NCBI GenBank assembly: GCA_037576195.1
Contig: CM075102.1
Coordinates: 3,472,001 to 3,536,000 of the forward strand
Length of the DNA: 64,000 nucleotides
From: Phytoseiulus persimilis
Taxonomy: Eukaryota; Arthropoda; Arachnida; Mesostigmata; Phytoseiidae
Direction: 5' to 3'
A program made the translations under genes and the position numbers. Below the pieces are notes generated by a model. That model was given only the letters and a program-made list of their open reading frames with translations, was not told where the DNA came from and searched no databases. Below, piece by piece: positions 22,188-34,562 of this stretch (position 1 is its first letter; each line of letters begins with the position of its first letter).

Positions 22188-24101
22188 CCGATAGTCTGAT
22201 CCCTGAGTTCGGTCCCCTCCTCCCTATGCAAGCTATGTATCGAAGAATTAATATCAGCTGATTAGAAGCCAGCCAACAGGAGAAATTGAAAGAACATCAC
22301 CAGAGGGACAGCGTCCCTCGGCCATGTTTGTTCGGGGATTACAAGCGGAGGACACACAACAAAAAAAGAGAAAGGAAACTCGGAGGCCGCCTCAGGACCA
22401 GTACCCTGTCCTGATACCGAGAGCCATCTGGATCAGAGCGACGGCAAAGCGAATGAGCGTGCGAGCTTCTCTACGTACAATCGAGTCAGGAACGGCGGGC
22501 TCCGCGACGCAACGCTCGAACCTCGGCCATCACGGACCCCGGGCGATCGGATGGAGGGGGTGGGCTGGGGGGTAAAATTTGTGACATCTGATTTCGATAT
22601 TCGTGGTCGAAATATCAGGTTTGGAGCAACTTCCGATTCCGAGATCAAGAGGCTCCCACGGATTGGTCGAAGGTGAATCCGTTCTGGATATTGAGCACAG
22701 TTGCAAGGATTCGCCGTCGGATCCGAAGTCCAGTGGGTCAGCGGAAGTTTGTTGGCTTGATCTGGAGGTCTAATCTTCGGCGTAAGTCTCGTAAGCCTCC
22801 TCTAGACTTCGCGTTCGCTCTCTCTATCGCGAATCCTCCGCGGATCCGGCGAGCTCTGAGAACGAGAACTTTTAATGAATAAACACTCCTTCCGCCGGGT
22901 CCTTTTTCCCCGCGGGTTGGCTTCATTGTTGCGGGAGGGACGGAACCTAAGCCGCACGCCAGCCCATCCGACCTCCCTTCCCGGTTGGCTGACCGAGCGA
23001 GCGAGCCAAGGGTCGAGGACTCTCGCGTCAAGTGCCGAGTCCGAGAGTCAATCGATCTTCGAGGGAGTTTTCGTGCGCCAGATATTAACGCGCCCCGAGT
23101 ATGCGATGGACTCACCTCGCGGCCTCGATCGTCGGACTTTATACATATATATACACACTGGCCAAGCCCACCGCACAGCTCCGATATCCGCTCGAAGGGC
23201 GCATCTCACTCGTATCGTTGACCAATTCTTCAAGATAACCCCCGATCACATCCTTCACCGCGGATCAACACTTCGTGAAAGCTCCTTCTCCTTTCTGTTC
23301 CTTCCTGGCGCCTCCACCTACACCCGATGGATCCTCTGTTCTTCGAGCTGGGATGAGTCAACCGGCAGATGGACGCTCCCAAAGAACAGCCAACGACTCG
23401 GCGAAGCCGGCATCTCGGAGCCCGACCCTGACTGAGCTGTAGGGCCGAACACTGCCTTGATTGAAACCTGGCTTTCGGCGCGCTGCATCGCAGTCACCTC
23501 AGTGGAGCATCTTTATCAAAACATCGACGGTCGATCCGGAGGCAGTTTCTGTTGATTGGGAATACGACGAAGCGCGTCATAGTGTTCAAGCATAAGCACC
23601 GCAAGAGAGGAGGGAAAAAGAGCTTTGTTTCGATTGGATTTCCTTTCAATCCGACGCTTGCAGCATGCTTGCTCGCGGAGCTCGGGGTGACTGGTCCGCG
23701 CGCTCTGGAAAATGGAACAATAACACGCCCTTCTGTCGCTGGTAATCTGCGGACCGCCAATCCATTCAAAATGAGGCTGGCCATGCACGGACAGAAGTGC
23801 AATATTTTCACTAGGTTTGGCGTTCCAGGTTTGCTCGACCAGACCGCAAACACCTGCTCCGCCATTGATGCGAACTCTTTACGAACGATTTGTTTTTATG
23901 GCTTCGCCCGAATCGGGTTGAGTAGTATTCGTCGTCGTCGTCGTCGTCGTCGTCGAGGCTTGGGTGCTGTCGTCTGGAGCGAGGGTAGGGCTGCGGGATG
24001 GGATCCGCCAACACAACATAGCGAATCGCGGCGTCTGAGAAAGGAAACCCAATCCGAAAATGGCTAAAATGATCCAAACTGAGCAGCAGAAGCAATATCT
24101 C
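22188..24101. other. Unassigned stretch with a TCG array
   Basis: A strong minus donor (CGCGAG|GTGAGTCC) lies at 23,114 next to a TATA-like TATATATATGTATAAAG on the same strand. Frames of up to 186 codons at 22.7-24.1 kb lack ATG starts or include the Arg run from the TCG array. I can support no gene. Confidence 0.4.
23929..23955. repeat. (TCG)9 triplet array
   Basis: Nine perfect TCG units. The array gives nine Arg, Ser or Val codons on the plus strand depending on frame, and Asp, Thr or Arg codons on the minus strand. Confidence 0.95.
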
Positions 24102-24761
24102 TCACTTGGTGTTCCACTCGCTCGATCTCTCACTTTGACAGGAGAATGACAGCACAGGCCTCTGACGCATAGGGTGCACCTTGCCTGGCATAGGCCGGAT
24201 TCGGAGCCGGCTCTTCTGTTTGGTTGTCCTTGTTTGTTTTGGGTTCTTAATGGAACCCCCGAGATTAATCAGCGATTTTTGCAGCCGAACGTTCGCACCA
24301 CGTTCGCGAGGTACATGAGACCGCAGTTGAGTGATACCGCAGACTTTGCGAATTATTTTTGTCCGTCTTCTGTTCCTGTCTCCCCCCCCCCGTCCCCCCT
24401 TCCGATCCGCGTTTTTCCCCCAGTACTTCTCCCGAGGAGTACAATAAGAATCTCTAACTGATTTCTCCCTGGAAGGGTTCGCGGACCGTCGAGGAGAGTT
24501 TTTCCGCTCTCCGACAGTTCCCTTTCTCCTCTCCATTATCACAAAGCAAGTGGCGTAAGGAGAACCGCTGAGGAGATCCTGAAACAATACTCCTGCCGAG
24601 ATGTCGAACTCTGTATAGATGTCAAGAAGCCACGACACCGGTACTGGAGCACGGTACTGGAGCGTGAAACCGACACAAAAAGTGAAGGAAATGGCGCTCG
24701 GTGGTCCAGATGCTCGTCCAATTTGGTCAAACACATGACTTCGCGGAGGATTAGTCACCAT
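24102..24761 (-). CDS. Longest ORF in the window, 219 codons, hypothetical
   Basis: Function unknown. The ATG at 24,761 is in a textbook start context (ACCATGG), and the frame stays open to 24,102. The first 75 residues are fairly hydrophobic and include YRAPVPVSWLLDIYTEFDIS. The remainder is very rich in Arg and Lys, and a C tract at 24,382-24,391 supplies Gly codons. Third-position G+C is about 49% by hand count, which does not argue for coding. A length near 215-220 codons is about the longest expected by chance in 64 kb. A real gene might use only the N-terminal part as a first exon. Confidence 0.25.
   Translation of the reverse strand: MVTNPPRSHVFDQIGRASGPPSAISFTFCVGFTLQYRAPVPVSWLLDIYTEFDISAGVLFQDLLSGSPYATCFVIMERRKGTVGERKNSPRRSANPSREKSVRDSYCTPREKYWGKNADRKGGRGGGDRNRRRTKIIRKVCGITQLRSHVPRERGANVRLQKSLINLGGSIKNPKQTRTTKQKSRLRIRPMPGKVHPMRQRPVLSFSCQSERSSEWNTK
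24639..24664. repeat. 13-bp tandem duplication
   Basis: CGGTACTGGAGCA is followed directly by CGGTACTGGAGCG, two copies differing only in the last base. It lies inside the 219-codon ORF. Confidence 0.9.
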
Positions 24762-27700
24762 GGTCGAACGAGGCTCTTCTCGTCGCTAATGCATAACGCT
24801 ATCACGGCCCCTCTCGGAGCTCTCCTCACTCGATCACTCGAATACGGTCGGGTCGGCTCTGATTTTTATTGGGGAAATCGTAAGCTTCAAAAGAAGCCCT
24901 TCTGGAGAATTTCAACGCGATATTTCAAGTGTGTGTGTGCTTTGGGAGACTCGCCTAATGTACGGCTAAGCGGTTTGTACACAGTGCCTACCGAGAGAAC
25001 GACTCGAGCTGCTCCTGATACTCATCCGCTCTCCCCGCCTTTTGGGGCTCTCGCCAGCTCGTTCTTTCTAGTCCTGAGCGGGAGGGAGCTTCGCAGGCCT
25101 CGAATTTCACCCATTAACCCGTAACTCGATGCTTTCGAAAATCATTAATGTGCACTCTTAATTGCAGTGGCTAAAGACGGCTTCATATAACCGACGATTC
25201 AGAACCGACATCTTCAGACGAAAAATCGTTGTGGCGACGCAGTTCCGTCGATCTCGCTAACGACGTGAAACTATCAAAGTTTACCATTTTGTTTCTGCTC
25301 TGTGGCCCGGCCGTCTCGTGCGTCGTTCATTCACTTGTCGCGGGCGAGGGTCCCACCCGGTCGGTTGCGTGATGTTCGTTTCGCATGACCCTTGGCCACC
25401 GAAGCTGCCCGCATCGAATTCTGTCACCGGAGTACAGCACAATGGAAAACGAAGAAGTTCTGCTGATGGCCAGAATCATTCTCTGTCGACCGGCGATGGG
25501 TTCCAGCTCCAACCGGTAATTATGCCGCTGTGGGCGGACGTCTTTCGCAGCCGCAGAAAGCACCCACTATGCCTGGGTTGGTTGGACGGCTGAATCGGTG
25601 TTTGGTTTGTTTGGGTCGGTGCGCAGAAGGATGTTTGTTTGTGTGTATAGATTTTTTCGGGCGAATACATACAACACTGTAACAGACAACACGGGAGGGC
25701 GACGACTGAGCAAGAGGAGAGAAAGCAGATGTATGGGACCCGGCGCCGGCACTCTCTCTTTTCCGAATGAGTTCTTCCGTCAACTACTCGGATGACATAC
25801 CTTCATTATAGCCAGTTATCAGAAATTGCCTCTCTGTGAACGAATAGCGACATGCCGCTCCCCGCCTCGTCGTTATCTCTTCACGGAGAAAGTTGGGGTT
25901 CAAGGCTCACAAAAACAGGCCCGCTGGAAAGCTGTCCGATAACCGGAACGTCGCTTGGACAGCATTGGAGCTTTTCCGCGTGGCTTACGCAGCTTCGGAC
26001 ACAAGGTAGAACGTACAGGGCGACCGTTTTTGGCGAGGACTGCCGCGATATTCCAGTGTTCGTGACTTAGCATCGCTAGTTCTGCTCGGTTCTGCGAAGC
26101 ATACGAATTCGCCTTGGAGCTCGGTGTGCTAACAGACCTCAACGTCGACAAACGGGAGACATTACAGAACTCTGTCGATTGTGTGAAGGCTCACTTCCAT
26201 CTCCGCTGCGAGAAACCAAATCCGCTCGACTTAATGAAGTGGTCAGCCGAAACGAATTTCGAAAAAAAAGTAGAGTAGAGACCGCTCTTCCAGCTTCCGG
26301 GGTCGTCCCAGCGTATGCCGAAACCCGCTTCCCGGATATCCTGGGATGCGATTTTGGAAATTAGCGCCAACCCAGAAATTTCCGCCGGGCTCGCTGAACG
26401 ATTGGTTTCTACGATCCCGCCGTCGGAATCGGCTCCTCGATTTCAAGTCCCAGCCAGCCCAAGAATCCATCAGTCGAAAGTGGTGTTACAACGTTCGGAG
26501 TGATTTTCTCACCCTGCGCTCATAAAACCTGAAAGTTTGGACAGGCGAACGAGTGACCGAGCATTACACGTTTGCCGGAGCTAAAGACAGATAATTACAA
26601 GTGTAGACAGTTCCATAGTTTGTGGCGAATTGATTAATGAAGTGAGACTTCTGGGAGCGACTCGCATCGCTGTCGGAACCGTTCGCCGTTTTCGCCAACG
26701 TTTTGCCACCGCTCCGCTCCACTGGTATCATGGCGTCGCTCGTATTTGAACAAGCGGTCAAAACGGAGTGGGTAATAGTCTTCGAAGTCCACATCTGTCA
26801 CGACTTCATCGTTTCAGAATTCCAACTGGTTAACCTTCAGCGAAGTCCCTACAAAATCGTTGCTGGCGCCAACTAACCGCCGTTCATGGCTAACCTGTGG
26901 GAAGCACATTGCTCGACGCATCAAAAAAAGATCATCGGCAAAAGTCGTCCTTGTGTGGATGAAAGCTCACGATTACTTCCGGAACGGGAGATTATGATCC
27001 GCTCCGCTCTCTGATTTCGGGGGGAATTCCGGATGGAAAACGGACGAAATTCGAGAAGTACTGCGCCGTTTCGAATCGCCCCATAGTTTTGAACATGTCG
27101 ATCCCTTCTCCGGGTCGCCCGAGACGTTCCGATGGTTGTCCTCGTCACAAATGACTGAACGGGCTCGTCGGAGGTTCCGCTGACGGGAATTCCATCAACG
27201 AGGCGCCACACAATGACGACAGAATTAGTAACGATTCTTTCAATTTGGGACGAAGCAATATTTGGCGCGTTTACAACGAGATCCGAGACGCGTGCATAAC
27301 GACGTAGCTCGTTTCCTATCAGGTGCTTCTCTTCTTCGCTCGGATACTGACGATTCCTGTTCTGTTCGGACAACTGTCCGAAGTCAGGATACGTACAGGT
27401 TCTCCCCTCGAGGATTTGGCGAAAAGAACAACGCTTTCGGTGGATGCGGCGAATGAGCGACGGAGCGAGCGTCCGTCTTGCACCGTTCGAAACAATACCA
27501 CCACAGCATCGGAACAACAAGTAATCTCACCAGCCTATTAGCCGGGAGCACGATTTTTCGGCCACGATGCTCCATTGCGGCAGAATTCTTCAAAGCGAAC
27601 CGAGTGCATTCTTTCGTGGAGCCGAAGTTTATTATTCTCTGTCGAATAGAGCACTCGCATGACCCAATAGGATCCTTTCCTATTCGGGGCTTCGGGAGCG

Positions 27701-28887
27701 GAAAAGTTTCGCTTTTCGACCCATTCATACCAATGTCCGATGCGACATCGCAATCATATCTGAGTAGACAGATTCGTTCCCAATATTCATTCTGCTATCG
27801 AAATTCGGAAATAGAATCGAAAAAGGAAAAACGGTTTCATTATGAACTTGAGCGCCTTGAGAAATTCGTCCAATGCTGCCCTTGCTTGAGCGTTCCCACA
27901 ACGTATCCAAGGAACGAATTCACACTTCGTTTGAAATAATTCCCGCATCAATCCGAGGAGTATGGTTCCAATCGCTCAAAAGTATAGCCGAAGGCAGCTC
28001 GGAAGAGAATCTGGTCACACTTTGCCGTTGGTGGCCTCAGATTGAGCATAATGAAAAGTCTTCACGGAGTTTCCCAAAAGTTCAAACTGACGGCCAAGTT
28101 TAATCGGGCTCCAGCGGAAGGATCTGCGAGCATATCCAAGCCTAGCCCCTTCTTCCCGGAAGCCTCACAAACTGGGAATGCAATTATTTTCGGATGTCCG
28201 CAGAGGTTTCTTCCGAAATTCAGGGAAGTATTCCCGACGGCATCCCAGCGGCTAGCTCGGGATCTCGAGAGAGTATCTCCGAACTGTTCCAGAAACGACT
28301 CTGACCCTGCTCGAAATTATTCATCTTCCAAAATCAACCAGATTCACTGCAACCGAATCGACGTAAAACCCTCATGCATGAGGGCCCAATTCCCGGAAAT
28401 TCTGGAAAGTTGATACCGAGTTCACAAGATGATCTCTTTCGCGGAGCACAGTCTTTCGCAATCACGAAACTCAAGCGTCGCCTCGGAGAGTCGTTTCAAC
28501 GGTCCCCGAACTCTTCGCAAGGAAGGCCGTCGAGATGCTTCGAGTAGAACCCAGTTTCCGTAACGTGAGTCGAGCCACTGGCATGGGGCCAGAGAGAACC
28601 GCCGACGTCCAATCGAGAACTATCTGAATGCCGGACCCTTCGTTGCGCCGCATCGATTCGTTCTCTCCACTCGGGGTGACATATTTCGAGCCTCTCCTGC
28701 GAACACCCCATCCGACCATTGGAAACGATTCCCAAGAGCTGGGGACTTCGACAAGGAGCTGTGATGAGTTGGGACAGAACCCCCGCTCATCGATAAATCG
28801 TCACTTCGTTGATTCTCCAGAGATTCAAGCGCGCTGAAACATGATTCTGATTACAGCCGTTTTTTTGCCTTTCGGGAACTGCAGCAA
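24762..28887. other. Unassigned stretch
   Basis: No gene is supportable. A minus frame at 26,921-27,520 (199 codons, no ATG) has a normal residue mix in its centre but only about half G or C at third positions. A minus frame at 27,538-27,753 similarly starts without ATG. The only structured element is a palindrome at 28,369. Confidence 0.4.
28369..28384. repeat. 16-bp perfect palindrome
   Basis: CCCTCATGCATGAGGG equals its own reverse complement. It could bind a symmetric protein dimer or be chance; no second copy was noticed. Confidence 0.9.
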
Positions 28888-28890
28888 TTC

Positions 28891-29440
28891 ATGAAGCCCA
28901 GCGTAAATCATCTGTGCGCCGAATACGAAACGTCGATCATCGGGATCTACGACGGGATAGAAAAAAACGTTGTTTTCCGTTTTCTTTTCTGGGGTCGCTT
29001 CCAATGCAATCTCCGGTTCGATTCTCCGCCGCTAGGGTCAAATGTTAGTCGTCAAGAGTGGCGTATCATCAAAATCCGCCGATGGTGTTCAATTGGTCGT
29101 AAACGTGAACGTACGATATGGTCCGTCACGGTTTCGGACGCCCTTGTGGACTGGAACCACGAGTTTTCCTCCCAGTTCTTCCCCGTCTCCGGCTGATTGC
29201 GTATGCATGCCGTCATCCACCGAATCTTCACTCCTAATGGATCTGAAAATGCCGCAAGAGGAAGTCGAACGAGCTGCAGCGATAATTCTTTCGATGTTTT
29301 CGGTAACCGCCACTCGCTTCGAGGTTCGTGGTCACGAGATTCCGACTGGGAGCCATTCCACAGACCGTCCAATCCCACTCAAGAATCAGAGTTACCACGC
29401 CGCGTGGGACAGCTCACATTCCGCGGAAACGTTCTTCTGA
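28891..29440 (+). CDS. Two overlapping plus-strand ORF candidates
   Basis: Function unknown. An ATG at 28,891 opens 101 codons (to 29,196) and lies just after a tract ending GGGAACTGCAG; it starts MKPSVNHLCAEYETSIIGIY. A second ATG at 29,042, in another frame, opens 132 codons to 29,440 and includes MDLKMPQEEVERAAAIILSM, a helix-like stretch. Their residue mix is normal, but third positions are only about half G or C, and minus-strand frames here look similar. At most one is likely to be coding. Confidence 0.18.
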
Positions 29441-30788
29441 CATCAATTCGAATCCTTGTGGAAAAACGGAAGCACAAAAAAGCTTCAGTTTCACTTCATC
29501 AGGTGTAATAGTGAGTTTCCCAAAGCGTCATCTACGCACCGTCTGCTGTAAACTCAATTGGCTCGGAGAACTCGAATAAACTAAAAAAGTTCGCGTCAAC
29601 AACCACGGGAAAACGAATTCGGTCGGAGAAAGCATCCAATCGAGTTCACGGGAATTCCGCCAAGAGCGCAGATGCTGGAAGCGACTCCGGTTTCTATGAG
29701 GTTTCCGGAACTTCGTGCAGTCGGAACGCTCAGCCCACAGCGTGAATATCGCCCGTCTTGCCCAAAACGACGCACGTAAGGCGGGAAGGGTTCCTGTTTT
29801 TGGGGTTCGGCTGCATGATGACAGTACCTCTGTCTCAACTGGGCCGAATTCCCTGATGTTTGGAGGCTGCCGGATCCTTTTTAGTCGCAGGGTTGGGTCT
29901 TTCGCTACTCCTCCAACTGACTAGAGCACTCGGTGGCTGGCAAGTCGTTTGGTTTCGTGTCTGGTTGGTGTTCGGTACCATGTGTTGGGCCGCCGCGAAG
30001 GGTTCGTCGAAAACTTCGTCGAAGGAAATCCGAAAATGGACCGCCGGCGTGAAAGACGGGCCGAGGAAAGAAGAGCCGCCACCGTTGTTGTACTAGAATG
30101 TGGCACCTATCGAAATCTACGATTCACAGAAATCAAAGGGCGGCATAAATTTTGAATCGAGGAAAATCCGAGAGACTTCACCCGCCCGCCTGCCTGAGCG
30201 GCTCCGACATCCCGATCTCTCACGAAAACACAGACGAACACACAGAGCATCTTCAGAATTTAATCTGCAATTTATTCATCGCTTCCATCTTCCATTTACG
30301 CCGGTGTTCCGAGCGCGAAGTCTTTGTGAGCGGCTCGCTCCGACTGAGCGGGTGTTTGTGGCCGCACTTGCTGACGATTTCAAAGAGTTCCGCACCAGGG
30401 ACGTCCAGCGACGACCGAAGCTCAGAAAAGGTGGAAGATCGCACAGGGGAAGAAGCTCGCGGAGGGGGTGAAGAGAAAAGTAGGGGTAAGCGTGACACCC
30501 AATTTCAGCGTCATTGTCATTTTTTCAAAGAGGATCCACGCGGACCGATCATCGGACGGGGCCGATGAAGGGGACCATCTCTCGGAAAGCGAACGGACGA
30601 CCACCATGTCGAAGTCGAATATTTTTCAAATGAAGTAAGCGCATCGAGGCACACGCACGCCCTCCCATGAGCAACCCTCATGAGCAACTGGAGGATGGAA
30701 CCAGGTCCGTCACCGGACCTCAAAGACTTGTCAAGAAGCGAGGTGGTCTACCATTTTTCCATCCTTCCACCGAGGCTTAGATAACTCT

Positions 30789-31160
30789 TCACCAGGAAAT
30801 CTTCCAGAGGGATCTCTCGGGATCAAGATCCTCGATTGCGGGGAGCAAGTGTGACCGATCCCCGCTATCGACTTGGTTCCGAGGTTGCTCGGGGAGGCGA
30901 AATGTTGACCATCCGTTCGCCCCGAAAACTTGGAGAATCTTTGAAGACGCGACCCATCGCAGGGCGCGAATGACTCCAGTTGACTCAGGAATATTGTATA
31001 TACTTGGAATAATCTCAGTATAATTTGACCCGTTCCGCTTCTGGTCGGGAAACAACCAGTGGTGGAATTTTTCGCAGGCCGCGTATCTCACCTCGTGATC
31101 TCCAATCCCTTTCGCAGGCCTTCCCATCGGATCCTCCCGATTTCCCATTCTTTCTCTCAT
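30789..31160 (-). CDS. 123-codon ORF with internal donor site, hypothetical
   Basis: Function unknown. The ATG at 31,160 opens a frame to a TGA at 30,789, including NYTEIIPSIYNIPESTGVIR and ending LWKISW. A strong donor, ACGAG|GTGAGATAC, lies after codon 23 in phase 0, so the start could be a short first exon whose partner lies further down the minus strand. As an unspliced ORF its length is within chance expectation. Confidence 0.2.
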   Translation of the reverse strand: MRERMGNREDPMGRPAKGIGDHEVRYAACEKFHHWLFPDQKRNGSNYTEIIPSIYNIPESTGVIRALRWVASSKILQVFGANGWSTFRLPEQPRNQVDSGDRSHLLPAIEDLDPERSLWKISW

Positions 31161-31260
31161 CACGCCGCTCTCCGCCGCAGCCGCAGGCCAAAGAGACGCC
31201 TAATCCCGCGTTGGAACGAGGTATTGAGGGAGCGTCATCGTTCGATCTTTACTGATGAAG

Positions 31261-33442
31261 ATTCGTAAATGAGCGTGTCCAAGCTCTCAACCGGTGGAAC
31301 AGCCTCGATACCGCGGTAACATGCAAACTTTCGACAGCACCCCTCACATGACATCGTGGCTGACGGGTTCTCAATGGACGTAAGATAGAGAGAGGGTGAG
31401 AGATGTGTCATTTTCAGATCAAGAAGACGAAATGTACTCCACCGAACGGGGAAGGAGTGATTTCTCATGATTTCCGATCCGATATTCGTGCTTTTCCGAT
31501 TAACCGCAAGCATGAACCAGCAACCAAACCAACTTTCCATTGAGCCGTTGCTCGGACGGCTTGTAAACTCCCTCCCGGATTCGACGATGTCGCCGTTGAT
31601 GAAACCGCCGGCGTTCAATAGAAAGTGGCTTCATTGAGAAAACGGGTGGTACGAACGAACGACCGCATGCCGAACAAACGAACGTTTTGCGCCTTCAGCA
31701 ATTGACGGTTTCTCGGTAAGGCTCAGTCCATTCGCGAGTGGCTGCGTTCTCGCTGTAGGACGTCACGACCTGGACGGAGCCCCTGACCGAAAGGAGTCAC
31801 GAGTTGGGGGCACCGATCAGAGCGGATACAAACCTCTCGACGCGAGCACGACTTCTGCTCCCGTAGCGACCCCGTAATGGGCCTTAGGAATTTTCGTAGC
31901 CCGCTCACTCCAAGTACTCCGTTTTAATGCTGTGTTGAAGTCCTGTTCGTTACGGGTTGACCGGATCCCAAACTAATATCCGTCCTGAACGGCAGTGAGG
32001 GCTCTCGATTGGAGGATCCTGATCCAACGCCGGGCTGTTGGGGAGTTCCGCATGAAATTCCACGCGGCAGAAGACTCTTGTCACTGCTCCTTGAATAATT
32101 GGAATGAATTGATGGATGAATGAAACACTGGATGGATGGATTACTAGACGGAAGGGTTGATGGGTGGATTTGTTTTCTGAATGGATGGATGGATGCTCTC
32201 ATCGATGGATGGATCGAGACAGGAATCAATGGCAAGTTTTCTGAATGGATGGATGGATGCTCTCATCGATTGATGGATCGAGACAGGAATCAATGTCAAG
32301 TTTTCTGAATGGATGGATGGATGCTCTCATCGATGGAGTGATCGAGACAGGAATCAATGGCAAGTTTTTTGAATGGATGGATGCATGACTCGGGTATATC
32401 CGGGCACTCCTCAGTCGAGTGCAAGGTTTGAGAATACGGAAACGTTCAAGTGGACGCTCCGTGTGAAAACATTGAAATTCCGAACACCGCTAGTCCATCG
32501 TTGCATCGCTGAGTGGAGAAAAGAGTGATGCAACAGAAAATCCGAAAGAATCCGTCGTTCGGCTTCGGATGTGGTCGCTAACAAAAGCCGTGAATAACTG
32601 CCTTCTCACTCGTTCCCGGCTAGCGCATCTGTCCACGAGGTGGAAATCCAACCAAGTACGGAGAAAAGAAGATCTCCTCCGAGTCGAGGTCGCGCGGGGC
32701 TGCGAAAGGTCAGAAGCGACAGATCGACGGGAAATGGCGGGAATTCTTCGTTCGGGTCCGCCCGCTGATTGGTATTCTGTCCGGAGTTCGGAGCAGCAGC
32801 TGACTGAAGGCTGAGTCTTGGCAGAAATCGTTTCGTCGACGGAGGAATGGATGGTTGGTCAGAAAGGGAGGCGGCCCCCGTTTTTTCTCTCCTATACTTC
32901 AATGGGAGTCGGTGCGGCTTCCTTTCTCGGAGCTCCGCCGCTGCTGAAGAAGTTCTTCACTTTCTGAAGTGCTTGGTATCTACTGTCAGTCAGATGTACA
33001 TATTTGCAAACAAACCACTTGATCTCGCTGATGACGGCCGATCGAACCGACTGTCTCGTGAAAATCTCGTGGTTCTGTGAAAATCTTGCTCAGCGGCGGT
33101 GAATCGGCGAGAGTCGCCGGAGCAAGCGGAACGGGATGGGAACCGACCGCTGGAAGAAGGGTTTTCGGGAGCAATGCTTCGAGGAGAAGAAACCTGAGGA
33201 AGACTTCAAACCGACCGCACAATATGGGAAATTGAAGCCGCGCAGGAAGAATACGTGCTTCTGGAACATCTGGTCTTTTGGAGCTCTTCCGGCTGCGGTT
33301 TCCGGCGGACATTGTTCGCCGGATGAGAAAATGTGGCTCTTTGAGCATTTGCATCATTGAATGTAGCAATCGAAAGCGGAACAGACCGGACTTCTTTGGC
33401 CGGTCCAACGGGTCCTAGACCCAGATCGTTCTCAGAGTTTTC
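31261..33442. other. Unassigned stretch containing the minisatellite
   Basis: Apart from the tandem repeat no supportable feature was seen. Frames across the repeat encode Trp/Met/Asp or His/Pro/Ser runs that simply follow the repeat. Frames at 32.6-33.4 kb are under 141 codons, without strong starts. Confidence 0.45.
32105..32388. repeat. 64-bp minisatellite with GGAT core, 3.4 copies
   Basis: Three near-identical 64-bp units occupy 32,173-32,236, 32,237-32,300 and 32,301-32,364, followed by a partial unit to about 32,388. Each begins TTTTCTGAATGGATGGATGG and ends near GAGACAGGAATCAATGGCAAG. Units differ by one to a few bases. A degenerate (GGAT/GATG)n stretch precedes them from 32,105, so the array probably grew from a tetranucleotide microsatellite. 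The 64-bp period is not a multiple of three, which argues against coding. Confidence 0.97.
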
Positions 33443-33755
33443 ATGACGTCGTTGTACTTCATGTCAGCGGCGCAGAACTGGGTTTTTCCTCTTTCGCCTC
33501 TTCGGCTAAGCAGTCATAATCAGATGAAGGTCCTTGAAGTGTTCGAGTGAGCTCAAGAGTCAAATCGTGAAGTGGCATACACAGGCCTCCTGTCCGCGGC
33601 TGCTTCCGTTCTGTTTGGAGGGAATATGCTGCGAGCGAGCGATCGAGTGAGTGTGTGTGTGTTTTTTTTTTCGCAGAAATGTGCCATCGAACGTCTGTCG
33701 TCGGCGATTTATTGAAAAGCCTCAACCTGGACGCGCATTCCGTGCCATGACATAG
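33443..33755 (+). CDS. Candidate two-exon small protein (60 aa)
   Basis: Function unknown. An ATG at 33,443 (or 33,461) opens a frame reading MSAAQNWVFPLSPLRLSSHN and continues to TTCGA|GTGAGC at 33,547. The acceptor, a (GT)n-T10-CGCAG tract ending at 33,676, is one of the strongest in the window. Splicing removes 130 nt, keeps phase 2, and adds NVPSNVCRRRFIEKPQPGRA before a TAG at 33,753-33,755. The product is short and has no recognised domain, so non-coding splicing or chance remain possible. It overlaps the 3' end of a long minus-strand frame. Confidence 0.25.
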
Positions 33756-34329
33756 GGCTTGCTTTCCGCCGCTCAAGCCCACTATACGAGCTGTCGATGG
33801 CACGGCCGGCCGTATGATGGCTTGAGGCGAGACATCGCAGTGCTATTGATTCCGATTCGGGGAAAACGAAGAACGTTGAAACTGATTCCGTAAGACAGAG
33901 CACTGCATCCCATGATCTCAGGGCACGGCCAAAAGTATACAATACTTCTCGGAAGACGAACGACCCAGAGCACTCGGTGCACGAGAGAAGATGCAGGATC
34001 TCTGTCCAGCGAGCGGAAGACCATGGGAACTGGGAGAACTCGCGCGCGAGGGGCCCAGTTATCCTGCAAGGATGGAGTTTCCTGACGGAATCAGGAGAGG
34101 AATGATCTCTCCTCCTTATCAATCGTGGGAATTTTCGGGACCATTTGAGGTCCGATTTCCAGCATATTCTCTGACTGAAGGCATAATTCCTCTCACGTTC
34201 TTGGCTCCATGCGCGGTTCGGGAACCTCGCGGACTCGAGGAAATCAAAATTTCTTCTGAGTTCAAGAGGAGCACCGTCAAGATCCACCGATTGATGTGAG
34301 CACTTTCGAAAGTTGAAACGCACCTCCAC
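33708..34329 (-). CDS. 206-codon minus frame ending at AATAAA
   Basis: The frame is open from 34,329 to a TAA at 33,711-33,709 that is itself part of an AATAAA (complement at 33,708-33,713). There is no ATG until near the end, so it could only be a terminal exon. Acceptor candidates around 34.3 kb are poor. The residue mix (rich in Ser, Arg, Phe) resembles shadow frames. Confidence 0.13.
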
Positions 34330-34562
34330 AAATCACAAACCTCGAGGCCCCGTGTTGCGATAAAGATCACAGGTTCAACAGAACATCCTGGTCGCGAAAA
34401 AGGCGCATTTGCGGCCGCTAGTGCCGAATGGGAACCGCCGGGCGCGCAGCAAGATGGTGAAGATTTGAAGAAGTCCGCTGCACATTATTTCGTGATGTAA
34501 TGCGAGTTCGCATTGTCGGCTCCGTTGATAGTATCTTCGCGACGCCGATGGCGGCCGTGACC

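Noticed and set aside
23129-23160. TATA-like TATATATATGTATAAAG beside a GTGAGTCC donor on the minus strand
   Set aside because: The donor is too close to the expected transcription start to make a sensible first exon; it is probably simple AT repeat.
23552-24067. 171-codon plus frame with nine Arg in a row
   Set aside because: It starts without ATG, and the Arg run is only a translation of the TCG array.
26519-26545. 15-16-nt minus exon between TCCAAACTTTCAG and GGTGAGAAAA
   Set aside because: It is too short, has no neighbouring exons in phase and is likely a chance acceptor-donor pair.
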